From positions 341,573 through 405,572 of the forward strand of contig MNCI01001925.1 of the NCBI GenBank assembly GCA_015680685.1: a DNA stretch of 64,000 nucleotides. The letters run 5' to 3'. A program made the translations under genes and the position numbers. The notes under the pieces were generated by a model. The model saw only the letters and a list, made by a program, of their open reading frames with translations, had not been told where the DNA came from and did no database searches. Position 1 is the first letter of the stretch. Every line of letters begins with the position of its first letter. Of this stretch, positions 12,224 through 24,000 are shown one piece after another. The DNA is from Gnetum montanum (lineage: Eukaryota > Streptophyta > Gnetopsida > Gnetales > Gnetaceae).

Positions 12224-15200
12224 CTATCTCTTAATTTTCTTCATCTTTAACAATGCGTAAGGACAGGGAGATTTATGGCCCTTCTCCTTCACATCGCAAT
12301 CTTCCCCTGGNAAGATTTATGGCCCTTCTCCTTCACATCGCAATCTTCCCCTGGAAATGGTACTTCGGCCCAAGTTAGACTATCATCAGCCATTGTTTTA
12401 GCTTGCTTATATACTAGAACAGGGGACTGATTCTCAGACATTTCTATCTCCGACCCTTGTTCTGTCTCTATCTTATTAACAGCCTGAGGAATTGTTTCAT
12501 CACCACGGATAACCACTTCTCCTCCTGTGTAAGGCAAATGGATTTCCTGATGAATGGATGATGAAACTGCCCTCAGTTGGGCTAACCAAGACCTCCCAAG
12601 AATTAGATTCAATCCAGGCATCTCTTCAACCATGATAAACATAGCATCTATGGGGAACTGATCCCCTGCTACAAAGTTGATGTGGATGGTCCCTTTGACC
12701 TGCACTCGTGCCCTGTTGAATGACTTTAGGCATGACGTTGTTGTAGGACTAATCTAATCAATCAAGCCTAATTTATGCACTATATGATAAGGGATGACAT
12801 TAGTGGCCACCCCATCATCTACATGTACTCTCCGGATTCAGTGCTAGCCTACCCAGATAGTGATGAACATGGGTGCTATAGTCACTTGACCCTCAGGGTC
12901 ATCCTTGATGGATTTGTCATGAAAGGTCAATGGGGTGGGATCAGGTTTTTTAGCAGTAGGGGGAAGCATGATGGAGTGAATTTCTCGTTCGTCTACTGGA
13001 AGGCTTTCGTCCATAGGTATGGATGTTAGCATGTGAACCATAGCTTCACGATGTGTTTGCGATGTCATGAGCAAGTCATAAAGGCTCAAAGTTGTATTTT
13101 TCAGTTTCAAAGCCTGTTTGACTTGTGCCAGGGCATCAAAGAGATGTTGCCCATGATCAGAGTGTCTGTCACCCTTTTCCTCCTCCATTCGCCCTAAGAG
13201 GCAAATTTTGCAGGGAGGAGTGGCAGTTGGTTGAGGGATAGGCTTCCTTTGGCCTAGGGGAGATGATTGCTTTCATGTAACCTCCTTGTCCTTGGCAAGT
13301 GGAGCTAACGGTGCTGAAGTGAGGGGTTGAGGTTTGGGTAACCCCAGCATAAGAGGACCCTGGCCACATCAATAGTCACAGTAGGTGAGTTTGACTTAGA
13401 GGATTGCCCCTGTGTAGGAGGGGTAGTTGATAGTTTTGGTACTCTGATAACTAAGGGTGCCTTGGGTGTAGGCACAGGCTATGCCACGACTTTAACAATC
13501 GTAGGCTATTGGAAAGCATTTTGGGACAAAGTTCGGAGGATGAAATGGTGCCTTGGAGTGCCACTCATCGGCATCGACGAACCTATCGTTTGGGTCAAGC
13601 GAGGTTGCATTTGCAACATAAAAGGCTACCTCGGGTGCACTTGATTATCGCCCTCTGTTCCTACAACATTGATTGTGTACCCTACATAGTTTGCATTCAA
13701 CAGGTCTTGGTACACATGCATGGCCTAATTTTCTAGGCATGTCAAGCTACTGCTATCTAAGATCAAGTCCCCTTGATCTATCAAACATTGAATGTCATCT
13801 TTCAATGCCCAATAGTAGTCCATATCATGGCTACACAATTGATGATAGTCGCAGAATCAGTCTAGCTTAAAGTTCTTAGGCACAAGCGGTTCATTAGGTT
13901 GGGCTAAGGAGGGATTTTTAAGTAACTCGCAGTGGTGCCTGTGGAATTTAAGAGCCTCTTTGGACACCGCCTTGTGTCGGATATGGCTGGTTCCCAATAA
14001 TTGCTTCAGAAGTTCTGAAGGCTTCACATGTAGGATTGCATAATATGAGCGATCCTTACGCTCAAATTTTGGCCTCAGCTGTGGAGGTGTTTCAAGGGTA
14101 GGAGGAGCTTCGTGATTGGTACCACCTAAGCTTGTTGTTGGCTCAGCTGGATCCACAGTAGTTTTTGTACCATTGTTGTCTTTTTTCTTGGCCCCTTCAG
14201 TAACCACCGCCACTATAGTCATGGTGGCTTTGCCTTTGTCCTTACTTTTGTTATGAGCGTTCTTATAGACCATATACATCGGGTATTTGCTAGCCTCTAC
14301 CGCAACTTGGATGCTCTTAGTCTGAGAAAAAGCTTGGCTGAGGGAACGGGGGGCAAGGTAATAGAGCTTAGACTTGATAAAGTCATTGATTGCTCCCTTG
14401 AAGATTGCCAATAGATGGGCCTCCGCAATGGGCTCATGGATCTCATTCAAGGTGGCACTCCAATGCTGTATGAACTTTTGGACTGACTCGAACGGGTCTT
14501 GCTTAACTCCCATGAGCTGGTCCAGTGTGACTTCTAGCTTCAGGTTGTATTTGAAGTGGGTCACAAATTGGGTTAACAGCTCTTCCAAAGTTGAGATGGA
14601 AGCACGTGGAAGTGTTTGATACCACTCCAAAGCTTTACCCATTAAGGACATAGCAAAGACTCAGATGATGATATGCGACCATTATTGTAGCAACAAGGAC
14701 TCTAACCTGAAAGTGACAAGGTGAGCATTGGGATGACCTTTCCCATTGTATTTTGTGAAATGAGGAAGGGGCATTTGAGGTGGCAATGATAGGACTGGGA
14801 TGGCCAGACTAATAGGATCATCCTGGTAGAAGTCCATGACCTATACCACATTAGAACTAGTAGCCTTAAGGTGCTTGACCTCCTCTGTAAGAGTCTAAAT
14901 GAGCTAGAAGGCTTGGTCCAGCCCCATAGATGATGATGTCATTTGTGGAATGGAAGGGGAAGCTACACCGGGTAGCGGCATGGAGGTAACAGCTTGGCTG
15001 ATGGTTGGCGAGATAGCCCCTGCCAGCAATGTTGCTTGTGGCATCCATATTCCGGTGGTTAGCGTAGATGGGAGAACCACCATCCACTGTGCTATTGGGT
15101 ATGCTACTTGCATAGCCAGGGGTACAGGCAGTGGTCCTACAATTAAGTTTAGCACTTGCGGGGAGTGGCCTTGAAGGTGGGAATGGTGATGGTTTTGCAT

Positions 15201-15958
15201 ACAATGCGTGAAAAGAGACATGTTGGGAGCCCACCATGTATGGTGGTAGGCTCTGTCGTGTGAACTGGGAGTGTAGCTGGCATTGTAGGGATTGCATGCA
15301 TATGCTGTGGCATAGGCATAGGCACACGATGAGGTGAGTTAGGTAATCTCACAAGCTGAGGAATGATCTGTGATGAACCCTCACTTGGGAAGATAGTCGA
15401 AGAAAGAAAGTGTAAACGTGGTGAATGCGGGACTCGATCCATGTTAGAAAAAGGTGTAGTGACCATGAACAATGGATTTATACGAGATGTTGTTGAGGGA
15501 GGGGCCATGGTGAAATTGGCATGATTGCCTCCCTCAGAGTGGGATTCTAGATCGTCTTGTCCATCATGAAGCACTTCTTCATGGAACATGGTTTCTAGTT
15601 CTTCTACTGATGTCTTTTCCATCAACATTTGATCTATGACCCACCTTTGTTGATCTTTCAAGGGTATGAAAGTGGTAGGCGTAGGAATGAGTTCTTTCCC
15701 GTTGCAGTACATGAGCTTGTATTCTCATTTTTCCTCAACTTCTTGTGGATAGAGAGGTAGATTTACCCCTAGCTTAGCACAGAGGAAATTGTAGTATTCC
15801 TTGCACTGAGCTTGTCCCTTCAACTTCTTGTTTTGTAGCCTAAGGGAGCAACGTGGTCTTGCTGGACTAGCTGGTTGCTCAAGCACGAGGGGCGTAACTT
15901 GCAGAGTCCAAGGGTTTTCGAGATTGGCAGTGTCAATAGCTATGGTTGATGTAACCAT
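12224..15958 (-). pseudogene. gag: Element A gag-protease
   Basis: Starts at an ATG at 15958 (MVTSTIAIDTANLENPW) and runs leftwards. An N-terminal segment is interrupted by a TGA near 15725. A proline-rich region follows, then the capsid-like domain (MGKALEWYQTLPRASISTLE, 14651-13857; retrotransposon Gag family), a cysteine/histidine segment near 13850, and a retropepsin-like protease. The protease has DDGVATN near 12800-12830, a DDG variant of the usual DTG/DSG active site, and LILGRSWL near 12590. The frame ends with a lysine-rich KMKKIKR and a stop at 12224-12226. D ends its gag-protease with a similar MKKIKK, so this C-terminus is conserved. A join with 42 duplicated bases (12269-12354) and several stops interrupt it. 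Protease is not fused to reverse transcriptase, which lies 5.6 kb further on. Confidence 0.85.
12269..12354. other. 42-bp direct duplication around a single N (contig join)
   Basis: Bases 12269-12310 reappear at 12313-12354, with the N at 12311. As at 8102, this looks like an unmerged contig overlap rather than a real tandem duplication. It falls near the 3' end of gag-protease A and disturbs that frame. Confidence 0.85.
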
Positions 15959-16182
15959 TTTTGAAATAATGATGATAAAAGATAAAAATTGAGACAACAG
16001 ATGTGAACTAAGATAATAATCAGGGCTTTTTATCTCGTAGGATTCCAAAGAAATCGTCGAAGCGACCAATCTATACCACACAATTTCGTAAACAACCCCC
16101 TGGAGGTATTACATTTACGTTGATTGACAATGGATATAGATAGCATACAAGACTACCCGTAAAATGTGGATCAGCTATGAAG

Positions 16183-16200
16183 GTCCTCCTTCTAGCGCCA
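16183..16200 (-). promoter_or_regulatory. Primer binding site of element A
   Basis: On the minus strand this reads TGGCGCTAGAAGGAGGAC, six bases inside the LTR end. It begins TGG, complementary to the CCA end of a tRNA. The same site, TGGCACTAGAAGGAGGGC, lies inside the LTR of B, and a worn version lies inside the LTR of F. I cannot name the tRNA with certainty. Confidence 0.75.
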
Positions 16201-16206
16201 GAAAAC

Positions 16207-17637
16207 TGTAACGATGGAAAATATTGGCCGCTAGAAATACCGACGAAAATCTGTGGTACATAGTTCTAACCCCGGATTTGTGCAAGGACCGTGCTGGAGA
16301 AAACAAATCCGAGGTGCCCTAAATGGTCTTGTTGATCAGACAAGGACTTATTTAATCAGTAAAAGGTTTGATAATAATTTTGATGGTGAAATGGAGGTTT
16401 TTTATGAAATGTGATGTTGTTACCCTGAGAGTAATTGAAGATAATGTAAATGATTTAGGTAAGATTGCCACATCTATCTAACTAGGCCGCGAGAGATCAG
16501 ATTTGATAGGTAACATGATCACAAGATCTGAGATTTAATTTATGAAAACAATATGTTTGATACAATGACTTGAGACGGACTCTGGTTTGGACAAAGCATA
16601 TGCTAGTGACAAGAAAGTTATACAAAGATGAAACAAGCAAGGATGAATCTACCTTGATCTAGCCAATCTGGACACAAGGAAGTCAGATCCGTGGAAGAAT
16701 ATATGGTAGCCAATTGTTTTTGACCAAGAATTCTTGTCAGTCACTTCAGGCATTCTCATGATTGCTGATTCTCCTTTGCTCTTTTTCCAGCATTGAAAAG
16801 AAATTTTTTTTGCCAACCCCTTGATCATCATAAAATAGAGCATTTATAAGGTTAAGATTAGGAGAGAAACATGATTTAAGTGATGCATGTCCTGTACTCA
16901 TAAAATGCCATTGACTCAATGTGTTATCGTTGAAGCTTACAACGCCATGCTACGTGGTGCATGGTAAACTACCCTCGTGCGGGCTTTGGCAATAGACTAT
17001 TCTTTGATTATGCTGTAATATGTTGGAGAGAATATTGTAGCATATGATGTGCTTGTGGTTACTTGAATTATGCTGCATTACACTAACTTACGCATAGTAG
17101 TGCAATTCAGCGTAAAATGACAAAACTGCAAAAGTTAAAGTGTTGTTTCCGCGTTTCCTTCGTTTCTATTCTTTTTGGGGTTTTTACTATGTTGCACTAT
17201 GTAAAGCAACGTAATGAGCCGTTTAACTAGAAAAGAAAACTTGCTGAGATGCATGTTATACTGCATACTATTGCTTAGGACTTGATGTTTTTGTCGGGCT
17301 ATCGAAGTCTTGTATGCTTGCCATCCTTGATGCTACGATGGGCTATCTTTGATATTATGCTGCATAATGTGACATTACTCTATGTAGCGTAATACAGTGT
17401 AATTTGCCAAAAATTAAGATTTTTAAAATAGATAACTTGGAAAATTGGAAGCTTGGCCACTGTGCATCCGTCGCTTTGCTCCGTCCTCTGGAATTCACTT
17501 ATGCTGTGCTATGCAGCGCTGTGGAACAGACCTTTGACTAAAAAGGAACTTCTCGCGCCTTGCCATTACAAACCTTCATCTCAGTCACCAGTTTTTTCAC
17601 TAAACTATCAAGGCCTCAAAATTTTCACAGTGTTTCA
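16207..17637 (-). mobile_element. 5' LTR of element A
   Basis: The left end is TGTAACGATGGAAAATATTGG, next to the primer binding site, and matches the left ends of the LTRs at 22708, 29513 and 48898. The right end is CTCAAAATTTTCACAGTGTTTCA, matching the right end of the D LTR at 50223. Length is about 1.43 kb. A minus-strand TATA box lies at 16842-16849. The U5 part contains the shared segment GATTTGTGCAAGGACC. The 5 bp outside are AACCA. The partner 3' LTR was not found, so A looks truncated on its left. Confidence 0.8.
16842..16849 (-). promoter_or_regulatory. Candidate TATA box of LTR A
   Basis: The minus strand reads CTTATAAATG. It lies about 640 bp from the U5 end of the LTR, the same distance as the TATA-like boxes in the LTRs of B (near 23325 and 30118), which supports it as the element promoter. 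Confidence 0.6.
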
Positions 17638-17854
17638 AACCATGCTTAGCTAAATCAAGCCGGCTTGCTCATCCCATCAAGTTGGAAGCTTGCCCACAGC
17701 ATGACCAACTATCAAAGTCTCAAAACTGAGCCAAAATGATCTGATCTACAACGTGCAAGTCATCCTCATAGCACATCCTTGATAGCTTTAGTCCCAGTTT
17801 TTAAAATGCTAGATTTCACCTCAAAATTGCAAGTTTTTGCAAGATTTCACATGT

Positions 17855-18235
17855 CATGCTGCAGCATGACTATAGTGTGACATATTCAAAGTGATTCAGA
17901 TAAGTCACGTCCAAGCTCAAATTTCAAATTTCAGATCACTCTACAGTTGCACTTAAGAATCAAGCTTCAAAATCACAATTTCAAGCAAAATACATCATTT
18001 TCTAGTCATGTCATGCTGCATGTCACACCGTGGTCATGTTGCAGCATGACTCCAATGTGACCTACCATAAATAGCTTGAAATAAGGTACTTTCAAGCCCA
18101 ATTTGTCAATTGCAGTCAGACCATCCTTGCACTTCAAGAATTAGGCTTCAAAGATTCAAAATTTGATGAAAATTTGCAAGTATTTACTTAGCATTCTATA
18201 GGTCATGTTGTAGTGTGAGTGCAGTGTGACCTACC
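17855..18235. repeat. Tandem repeat of about 170-180 bp, a little over two copies
   Basis: The landmark CATGCTGCAGCATGAC (17855) recurs in altered form at 18035 and 18204. Each is followed by AGTGTGACCTA-like, AGCTTGAAA-like and GCACTTCAAGAATYARGCTTC-like segments in the same order. Spacing is 180 then 169 bp. Copies are quite diverged. The stretch lies just outside the right end of element A. I do not recognise it; the unit length would fit a plant satellite fragment or a repeat internal to an older element. Confidence 0.65.
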
Positions 18236-18241
18236 CAAAAT

Positions 18242-18356
18242 AAGCTCAAAATCAAGTCATGTTGAAGCTCAAAATCAAGTCACGTTGAAGCTCAAAATCA
18301 AGTCACATTGAAGCTCAAAATTAAGTCACACTAAAGCTCAAAATCCACTCACGTTG
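18242..18356. repeat. Five tandem 23-bp units
   Basis: AAGCTCAAAATCAAGTCAYG followed by TTG is repeated five times with a few substitutions. It directly follows the longer-period repeat and seems to have grown from its AGCTCAAAATC segment. Confidence 0.85.
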
Positions 18357-18950
18357 AGGAGAACATCAACTCATGCCAATACCAGATCAATTCACACTGG
18401 GAGCCCTGGTGAGGCAGAGACACCTCAAAAAGTCATAGAACCATCCGAATCAGCATCCTATAGTAGTCAAAGTGGTCAAATCAAAGATCCAGAAGTTTCA
18501 AGCAAGCCAGGGACAATTTCTCTTGTAGTACATTGCAAATATTCATTTGTGGTCTTGTCAATCCATCACAGTCTAAATTTTTTGTATTTCCATGGGCTTG
18601 AGTGACCTAGATGTTGTAAGATACGGTGAACTTGGTCAAAAGCATAGCTTGCCCACACATGTACAACTCGCACACAGTTGTCCATTAGACACGTGTCAGT
18701 TGATCTACTTTACAATGTCGTTTCTATTTTGAACATCCATTTACAATAACCCCAACGTAAGCCATAGTTTACGCTTGGGGAAGTCCTTGGTTGATTTGCG
18801 TGTAGACCATCCAAGGTACTCTACCTTTGTTTTCTTTTCTAGCTTGCCCTCAAGCGAAGGCAGGGTCAGCTGTGTCTGCCCAACGATCTTTTGGTCTTTG
18901 TTTTCCTTCCAGCCTTACACCGATGATTTAGGTTAGTACATATAGTACCC
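18357..18950. other. Non-coding interval, unassigned
   Basis: I recognise no gene, LTR end or hairpin motif. The left end of the 3' LTR of element C should lie in or near this stretch, but the expected TGTARCGA start and following U5 sequence are not there. It may have been deleted. Confidence 0.3.
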
Positions 18951-19866
18951 AGTGTGACAAAGCATAGCATGAACACATAGAAATTTTTTTTCATTTTGGC
19001 CTGCTACACTATCTATGCTGCACAACGTAGTAGATCATAGAACTCATTTTCCAATGCATTTTGCAAAATTGAAAATGCCACTCTGGGATGTAGCAAGATA
19101 TGCAGTTTTAGCAACCAGAAAATGCATCTTCCATGTTAGAATAGCCTGATACCTCCTCGTTCCATACTTAGAAAATTTTTTATCCTAAAACCTCTATTAC
19201 ACTATCTAGGCTATGTAGCATAGTAGAGTGTAACATCAATTTTTGGATGAATTTTGACAAAACTTGTAATGTTTTTCCATGGGATGCTAATTACACTCCA
19301 AGGATAAAGTAAGAAAGGAAACCTTGAAAGTCACAAAATTACGACATGCAACTTCTATGTCTAGTCCAACACTTAGAAAAATTTAAGTCCTGAAATTCAT
19401 GCTACACTGTCTACGTTATGTAGTATAGTGGAGCATAATACATTCGAATATAGAAAATTTTCCAAACTATTTTTTCCATCTTGAGCACCTTTGACAACTC
19501 CTAGCCTAGCACTTGGGTGGATTGGCAATCAGGACATGTCAAGATGGACAAGCTAAAAAGCATAGCAAGCTTGATAACCCTGGAGATGGAAAGTTTGTCA
19601 AAATATTTAGTCCATATTTAGTGCCCTTTTGACTGCTTCTAGCCTAACATTTGTGCAAACTAGCTTTGGAAACATGTGCTATGTTGGCTATGCTAGGGAG
19701 CGTAGGAGGCAGATTTAGAAAAATTTTGCAAAAAATAGGGCTCCTAGTGTGCTATGCTATGTATGCTACACAACATGATGCCAGACTTAGAACAATTTTG
19801 CCCAAGTTTTGATACTTAGACAATTCTACTGTTGAGTCACTAGAGCCCAAACTTAGTGGTGTTTTA
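18951..19866 (-). mobile_element. 3' LTR of element C (right end clear, left end not found)
   Basis: The right end reads GAGCCCAAACTTAGTGGTG then TTTTA, aligning with the LTR right ends at 23982, 30744 and 50223. It is followed by a worn polypurine tract and by sequence homologous to the 3' untranslated region of B (GATGTCAAAAAAGAATAC). The body has TACACTATGTATGCTGCAY-like segments as in the other U3 regions. The left limit given here is a guess. Confidence 0.5.
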
Positions 19867-21415
19867 CTAGCCGTTCTTTGTCAATGTGTAGAGGATGGAT
19901 TTGAGAGATGTCAAAAAAGAATACAAAATACCATGATAAACATGACACCAACATTGTTCATCAGTGCCTGCGTAGATGATGCTTTGCTATACTTGAGAGT
20001 GCTAGGGAAATGAAGTATGGTAGTATGGTAGGGAACAAGGGATATGTTCAAGGATATGGATCAGGGAATAATGAATGGAAAGAATAATTATGGGATGTAA
20101 TGCCATGATAGCTTATTGCCATATTATGATCCCTTGTTGGAGTGCTTGTGAGGGAGTCAACATGCAAAGCTATCCTAGCCTTTGGATTTTGACCTCTCAT
20201 CAAATTGCTTATGAGAAAGGCGATCCAAGGTTGGACCAGTTGCAAGATGAAAACTATGCCATTTAACTTGGACACTTGACGTGTGCTATTTCTCTTTTTA
20301 TTTTGGTTTATTTTTATTTTCTTCTTTCTCTTCTTCTTTTTATTTTTGAATAATAATTATTTTTTCCCTTTTTTTTCTTTTTTTTGTTTGAAGAATGACC
20401 TACTTAGGGGAAATTGCATCATTTTTATAGAATATGTATTTTCTCCCCAAGAGGACTTGTGTTACATCTATTCAAGGCCCTGACCAATCCACAAAGACGT
20501 ACCATGGGATGAGTTGCATTATGTCCATCATGGATTCTACGACTGACTACAAGGAAAGGTTGCATGTGCATTAGGGAAGTTTATAGAGGATGACAGGGAT
20601 TGCCAGATCAAGAGGTGGAGGTTAGGTTAGTTGAGAAGATATTAGGGTATGCACTCTCAAGTAGCTATGTGAGCCAAAGTGGATACATAGAAACAATGTA
20701 ATGTCTTATAATCATGGTGAAATACATCCTTGAATGACACCATATAGGCTTCATCCTACAAATGCAACATAGAGAAAATAAGAAAAATAACCATCATGTG
20801 AAATGAGGGAAAATTCCTACCTACTCGAGACATTTTGAGGGCTACAAGTGTTGTGTATAGTGTGTGCAGTGTCCAAAGTAGGTAGGCTAGTGTAGGCATC
20901 AGTGATGTAGGCTAGAAAGCTCTGGTCGTCACACCAGGAGTGAGCACTCAAGAGGCTAGGAGAAATGGTGATGTAAGTGCTCAAGAATTTTCACTAAAGT
21001 CAAGAGTAAGGAAATTCAGCCATAGGGTTAAGAGCCATGATACCGAATGCTCTTCCAGACTCTGACAATGGCAAGGGCTAGAGGATGATAACACTGTGGC
21101 TGGACCACAATACTATTGGGACTATAGTGGAATTTTCTGATGATGAGAGCTACAACCAAGATGAGTGGTGGTGGTGACGATAGCTCCAAAAGGTCAGAAA
21201 GATACCAAAAGGAATCTCTAGAAGATCAACAAAATGCCAAGGATGGAAACGTTGCAAATTTCCTAGATGGTTTTTCCTTGACAACATGAACTTCATTTTG
21301 GAATTGTAACATCCCACCCCACCTTGGCCAAGAGGCATGTGTAGGTAATGGAAGATTGGAACTATTATTGCTTGCTTATTCATAGGATGTAGTATTTTGG
21401 ACTATAGATGCTAAA
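19867..21415. other. 3' untranslated region of element C
   Basis: Non-coding. The part near 19905-20080 matches the part of B just inside its 3' LTR (24030-24170), including the phrase ATACTTGAGAGTG. A T-rich stretch lies at 20280-20395. Short open frames here have no recognisable product. Confidence 0.5.
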
Positions 21416-21419
21416 TTAC

Positions 21420-21770
21420 AAACCTAGTTTTAGGTCCTCGTAGACTACTGGCTATGCTAGTTTAAGGTCCCTGTAGACTATGGTACCAATTTAACATTTG
21501 GGTGAACTGCGATGTCCTAGTTTAAGGTCCTAGAAGATTGCTATGCTAGTTTAACATCATAGTGGATGGTGAATGGCTAGTTTAAGGTCATAGTGGATCA
21601 TGTTGTGGGTGCCAGTTTCATGTCATAGCCTAAGGACATTCTGTGCTAGTTTAACATCATAGCAGATGATCTAGGCTAGTTTAAGATCATACCAGACATT
21701 TTGTGCCAGTTTAATATCATAGTATATGGTCTGTGCTAGTTTAACATTGTAGCAAATGATCAGCTTACCT
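21420..21770 (+). repeat. Array of about eleven hairpin motifs downstream of pol C
   Basis: The motif GCTAGTTTAA is followed by varied stems around a 6-nt loop. Examples are CATC/GATG (21555-21558 with 21565-21568, and again near 21650), CATT/AATG (21745-21748 with 21755-21758) and GTC/GAC (near 21470). Some copies, such as the one near 21605, no longer pair. Position and direction match the array in A. Confidence 0.8.
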
Positions 21771-21799
21771 TGTTTTATTGTTGTCGATGCAATATTGCA

Positions 21800-22702
21800 T
21801 GTTAAGTGTAATACAACTTAAGGTATAAGTGGATGACTGGATTAGAAAAATTTTTGCCATCTAAATCAGCAAGCTTGAAGGTTCCATTTTCATATTCCTT
21901 AGTAACCAAGAAAGGCCCTTCCTAGTTAGTTGTGAAATTATTCATGGGCTTGCAAATAGCCTTGAGGACAAGGTCCCCTTTCTTAATTGGGCATTGGTGT
22001 AGATTGTGGTGATGTTTCTACCATTGTTTATCTTGATACCACTTAATGCTATTAAGCATTTGGATGCACTCTTCCTCCGAAGAGTCAACATCAATAGTTC
22101 TCAACTCATTATTCTAAGCCTCATCCATGAAGTTCGAGATAATCATGCAAAGCGATGGGACCTACAATTCAAGAGACAACACTGCTTTAGACCCATATAC
22201 AAAACTATATGGTGTTTTACCTATCACAGTTTTGCATGTTGTGTTATAGGCCTAAAGTGCATAGATGAGTTGTTCATGCCATCATTGCTTGCTATTTTTA
22301 AGTATCTTCTTTAGGACATTGATGATGACCTTATTGGTAGCCTCTTCTTGGCCATTTTCCTAAGGATAGTATGGTGATGAAAAGGAGTGTTTAATGTTGA
22401 GGTTTTCATAGAAAGCTTTGGTTTTTGTGCTATTAAATTATGGAGCATTATCTATAACTATAGTCATAGGGAGACCAAATCAAGTCACTATATTATCTAG
22501 AATGAATTTTCAGACCTATTGAGATGTGGTGTTCCTAAGGGGAATAGCTTCTACCCACTTCATGAGATACTTAGTTGCAGTAGTAATGAAGCTATGTCTT
22601 GTGGAAGACTTAGGTGTTATAGGTCCTATGATGTCCAACCCCTTGAAATGGCCATGTGATTTGCATAGTATGAAAATCAATAGGTGATACATGTATTATA
22701 TT
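21800..22702 (-). pseudogene. pol: Element C integrase, C-terminal part (left of insertion B)
   Basis: Worn minus-strand integrase. It includes the C-terminal segment around 21880-21990 (homologous to the WEGP region ending pol A), the segment around 22180-22270 that matches the LWAYRTT...PYSLVYG motif of the other copies, and part of the catalytic core up to 22702. There it is cut by the LTR of element B. The rest of the gene continues at 30750. Many stops are present. Confidence 0.8.
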
Positions 22703-22707
22703 GCCAT

Positions 22708-23982
22708 TGTAGTGACAGAAAATGTCGGTGGCTGAAAACATTGAGAGGTCTTCGGGTACACAGCCTAACCCCAGATCTATGTAAGGGCCATGCTAGATAA
22801 AATGGAAATGAGGCACCCTGAATGATCTGGTCTATCAAATAGGAACTTAATCGATGTAACTTAACCTTTTTGCAAACAATGATTTTAACTAGAACACCTA
22901 GTGGTAAAATAAAAGAAAATGTAATGTGCACAACAGTAGAAACATGCTAAAGCACATAATAAGATAGTGAACATGATTAAGCATTTAACAATGCCAAAAA
23001 ATAAATAAATTCTATAATTAGACAGAAAGAGAGTTCAAACAGAAAGATGCACCATCCCAGCAAAGGGGTATAGGTATACAGAGTGTACAATAGGCACAAT
23101 AGAAACACAATCATAGCCTTGGTGGTGTCAGGTTGTGAAATCTGGTACTCATTGTGATAAACTATGCTTGCTAGGTCGGTGTGGTATGCTCTAGGTCTTG
23201 TTCACCCATGGAGCTAAGTGCCAATATGCCAAAATGCCACATGCCTTGCTGGTCAAGAAAAATGGAAGCCTCCTCCCTTCTTTTTCTCCTCTTTTTTTCC
23301 CAAAAGAGGATGCAGAGGTATTTATAGAGCTAGGATTAGCCCAAAACGTGGATCAGGTGCCACATGGCAGTGCAGTAGGTAACAATGTGTAATAACACGT
23401 AACAACACATAATAGCATAGCGTAATAGGGTGTTACGCTATGCTACGCTATGCAACATAGTAGGATGCAACGTAACATCTTGTAATAGTGTGTGATAGTG
23501 TAGCATAAGAGGGTGTTACACTATGCAGTGTAATAGTGCACTATGCTACGCTATGCTATGTAGTGTAGTAGCACGTAATACCTCATAACATAGCATAATA
23601 GTGTGTAACAGCATAGCATAATATGGTGTTACGCTATGCTATGCTATGCAGCATAGTAGGGTGCTACGCTACATAATGTAGCATAGTAGCATGTAACATA
23701 GCATAATAGCACGTAACAGTGTAGCGTAATAGGGTGTTACGTTACACTACACTATGTAGCATAGCAAGATGTTATGTTATGCTACACTATGTACCATAGC
23801 AGTGCCTAACAATGCATAACATAGTGTAACAGCGTGTAACATGGTGTTAAGCTACACTACGCTATGTAGTGTAGCAATGTGCTATGCTACACAACATAAC
23901 ATGGTGTTGAAAGTGTCATCATTCTCATACTTAATCATATTTGTAGTTGCGATGTCAGTACCCAAAATTTTTTGGTATTTTA
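22708..23982 (-). mobile_element. 3' LTR of element B
   Basis: Left end TGTAGTGACAGAAAATGTCGG; right end GTACCCAAAATTTTTTGG then TATTTTA. The usual final CA has become TA, fitting a C-to-T change. Length is 1,275 bp. A TATA-like box (minus TATAAATACC) lies near 23320. The U3 half is filled by TACGC/GCGTA repeats. Confidence 0.85.
23385..23900. repeat. TACGCTATG/CATAGCGTA array in the U3 of LTR B (left copy)
   Basis: A dense run of short, partly palindromic units such as TGTTACGCTATGCTACGC and TATGCAGCATAGCA, with many CG-to-TG or CG-to-CA variants (GCATA, GTGTA, TACAC). It is not a clean fixed-period array. Homologous with 30180-30660. It lies upstream of the LTR TATA box, where enhancer sequences are expected. 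Confidence 0.8.
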
Positions 23983-24000
23983 ATGGCCCCTCTTTGTTGA
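23983..24000 (-). promoter_or_regulatory. Polypurine tract of element B
   Basis: The minus strand reads CAACAAAGAGGGGCCAT directly before the 3' LTR. D has the same tract at 50224-50241. It would prime plus-strand DNA synthesis. Confidence 0.75.

Noticed and set aside
22006-22314. Plus-strand 102-codon frame
   Set aside because: It is a shadow over the worn C integrase; the minus strand carries the recognisable SLVYG-type motif.
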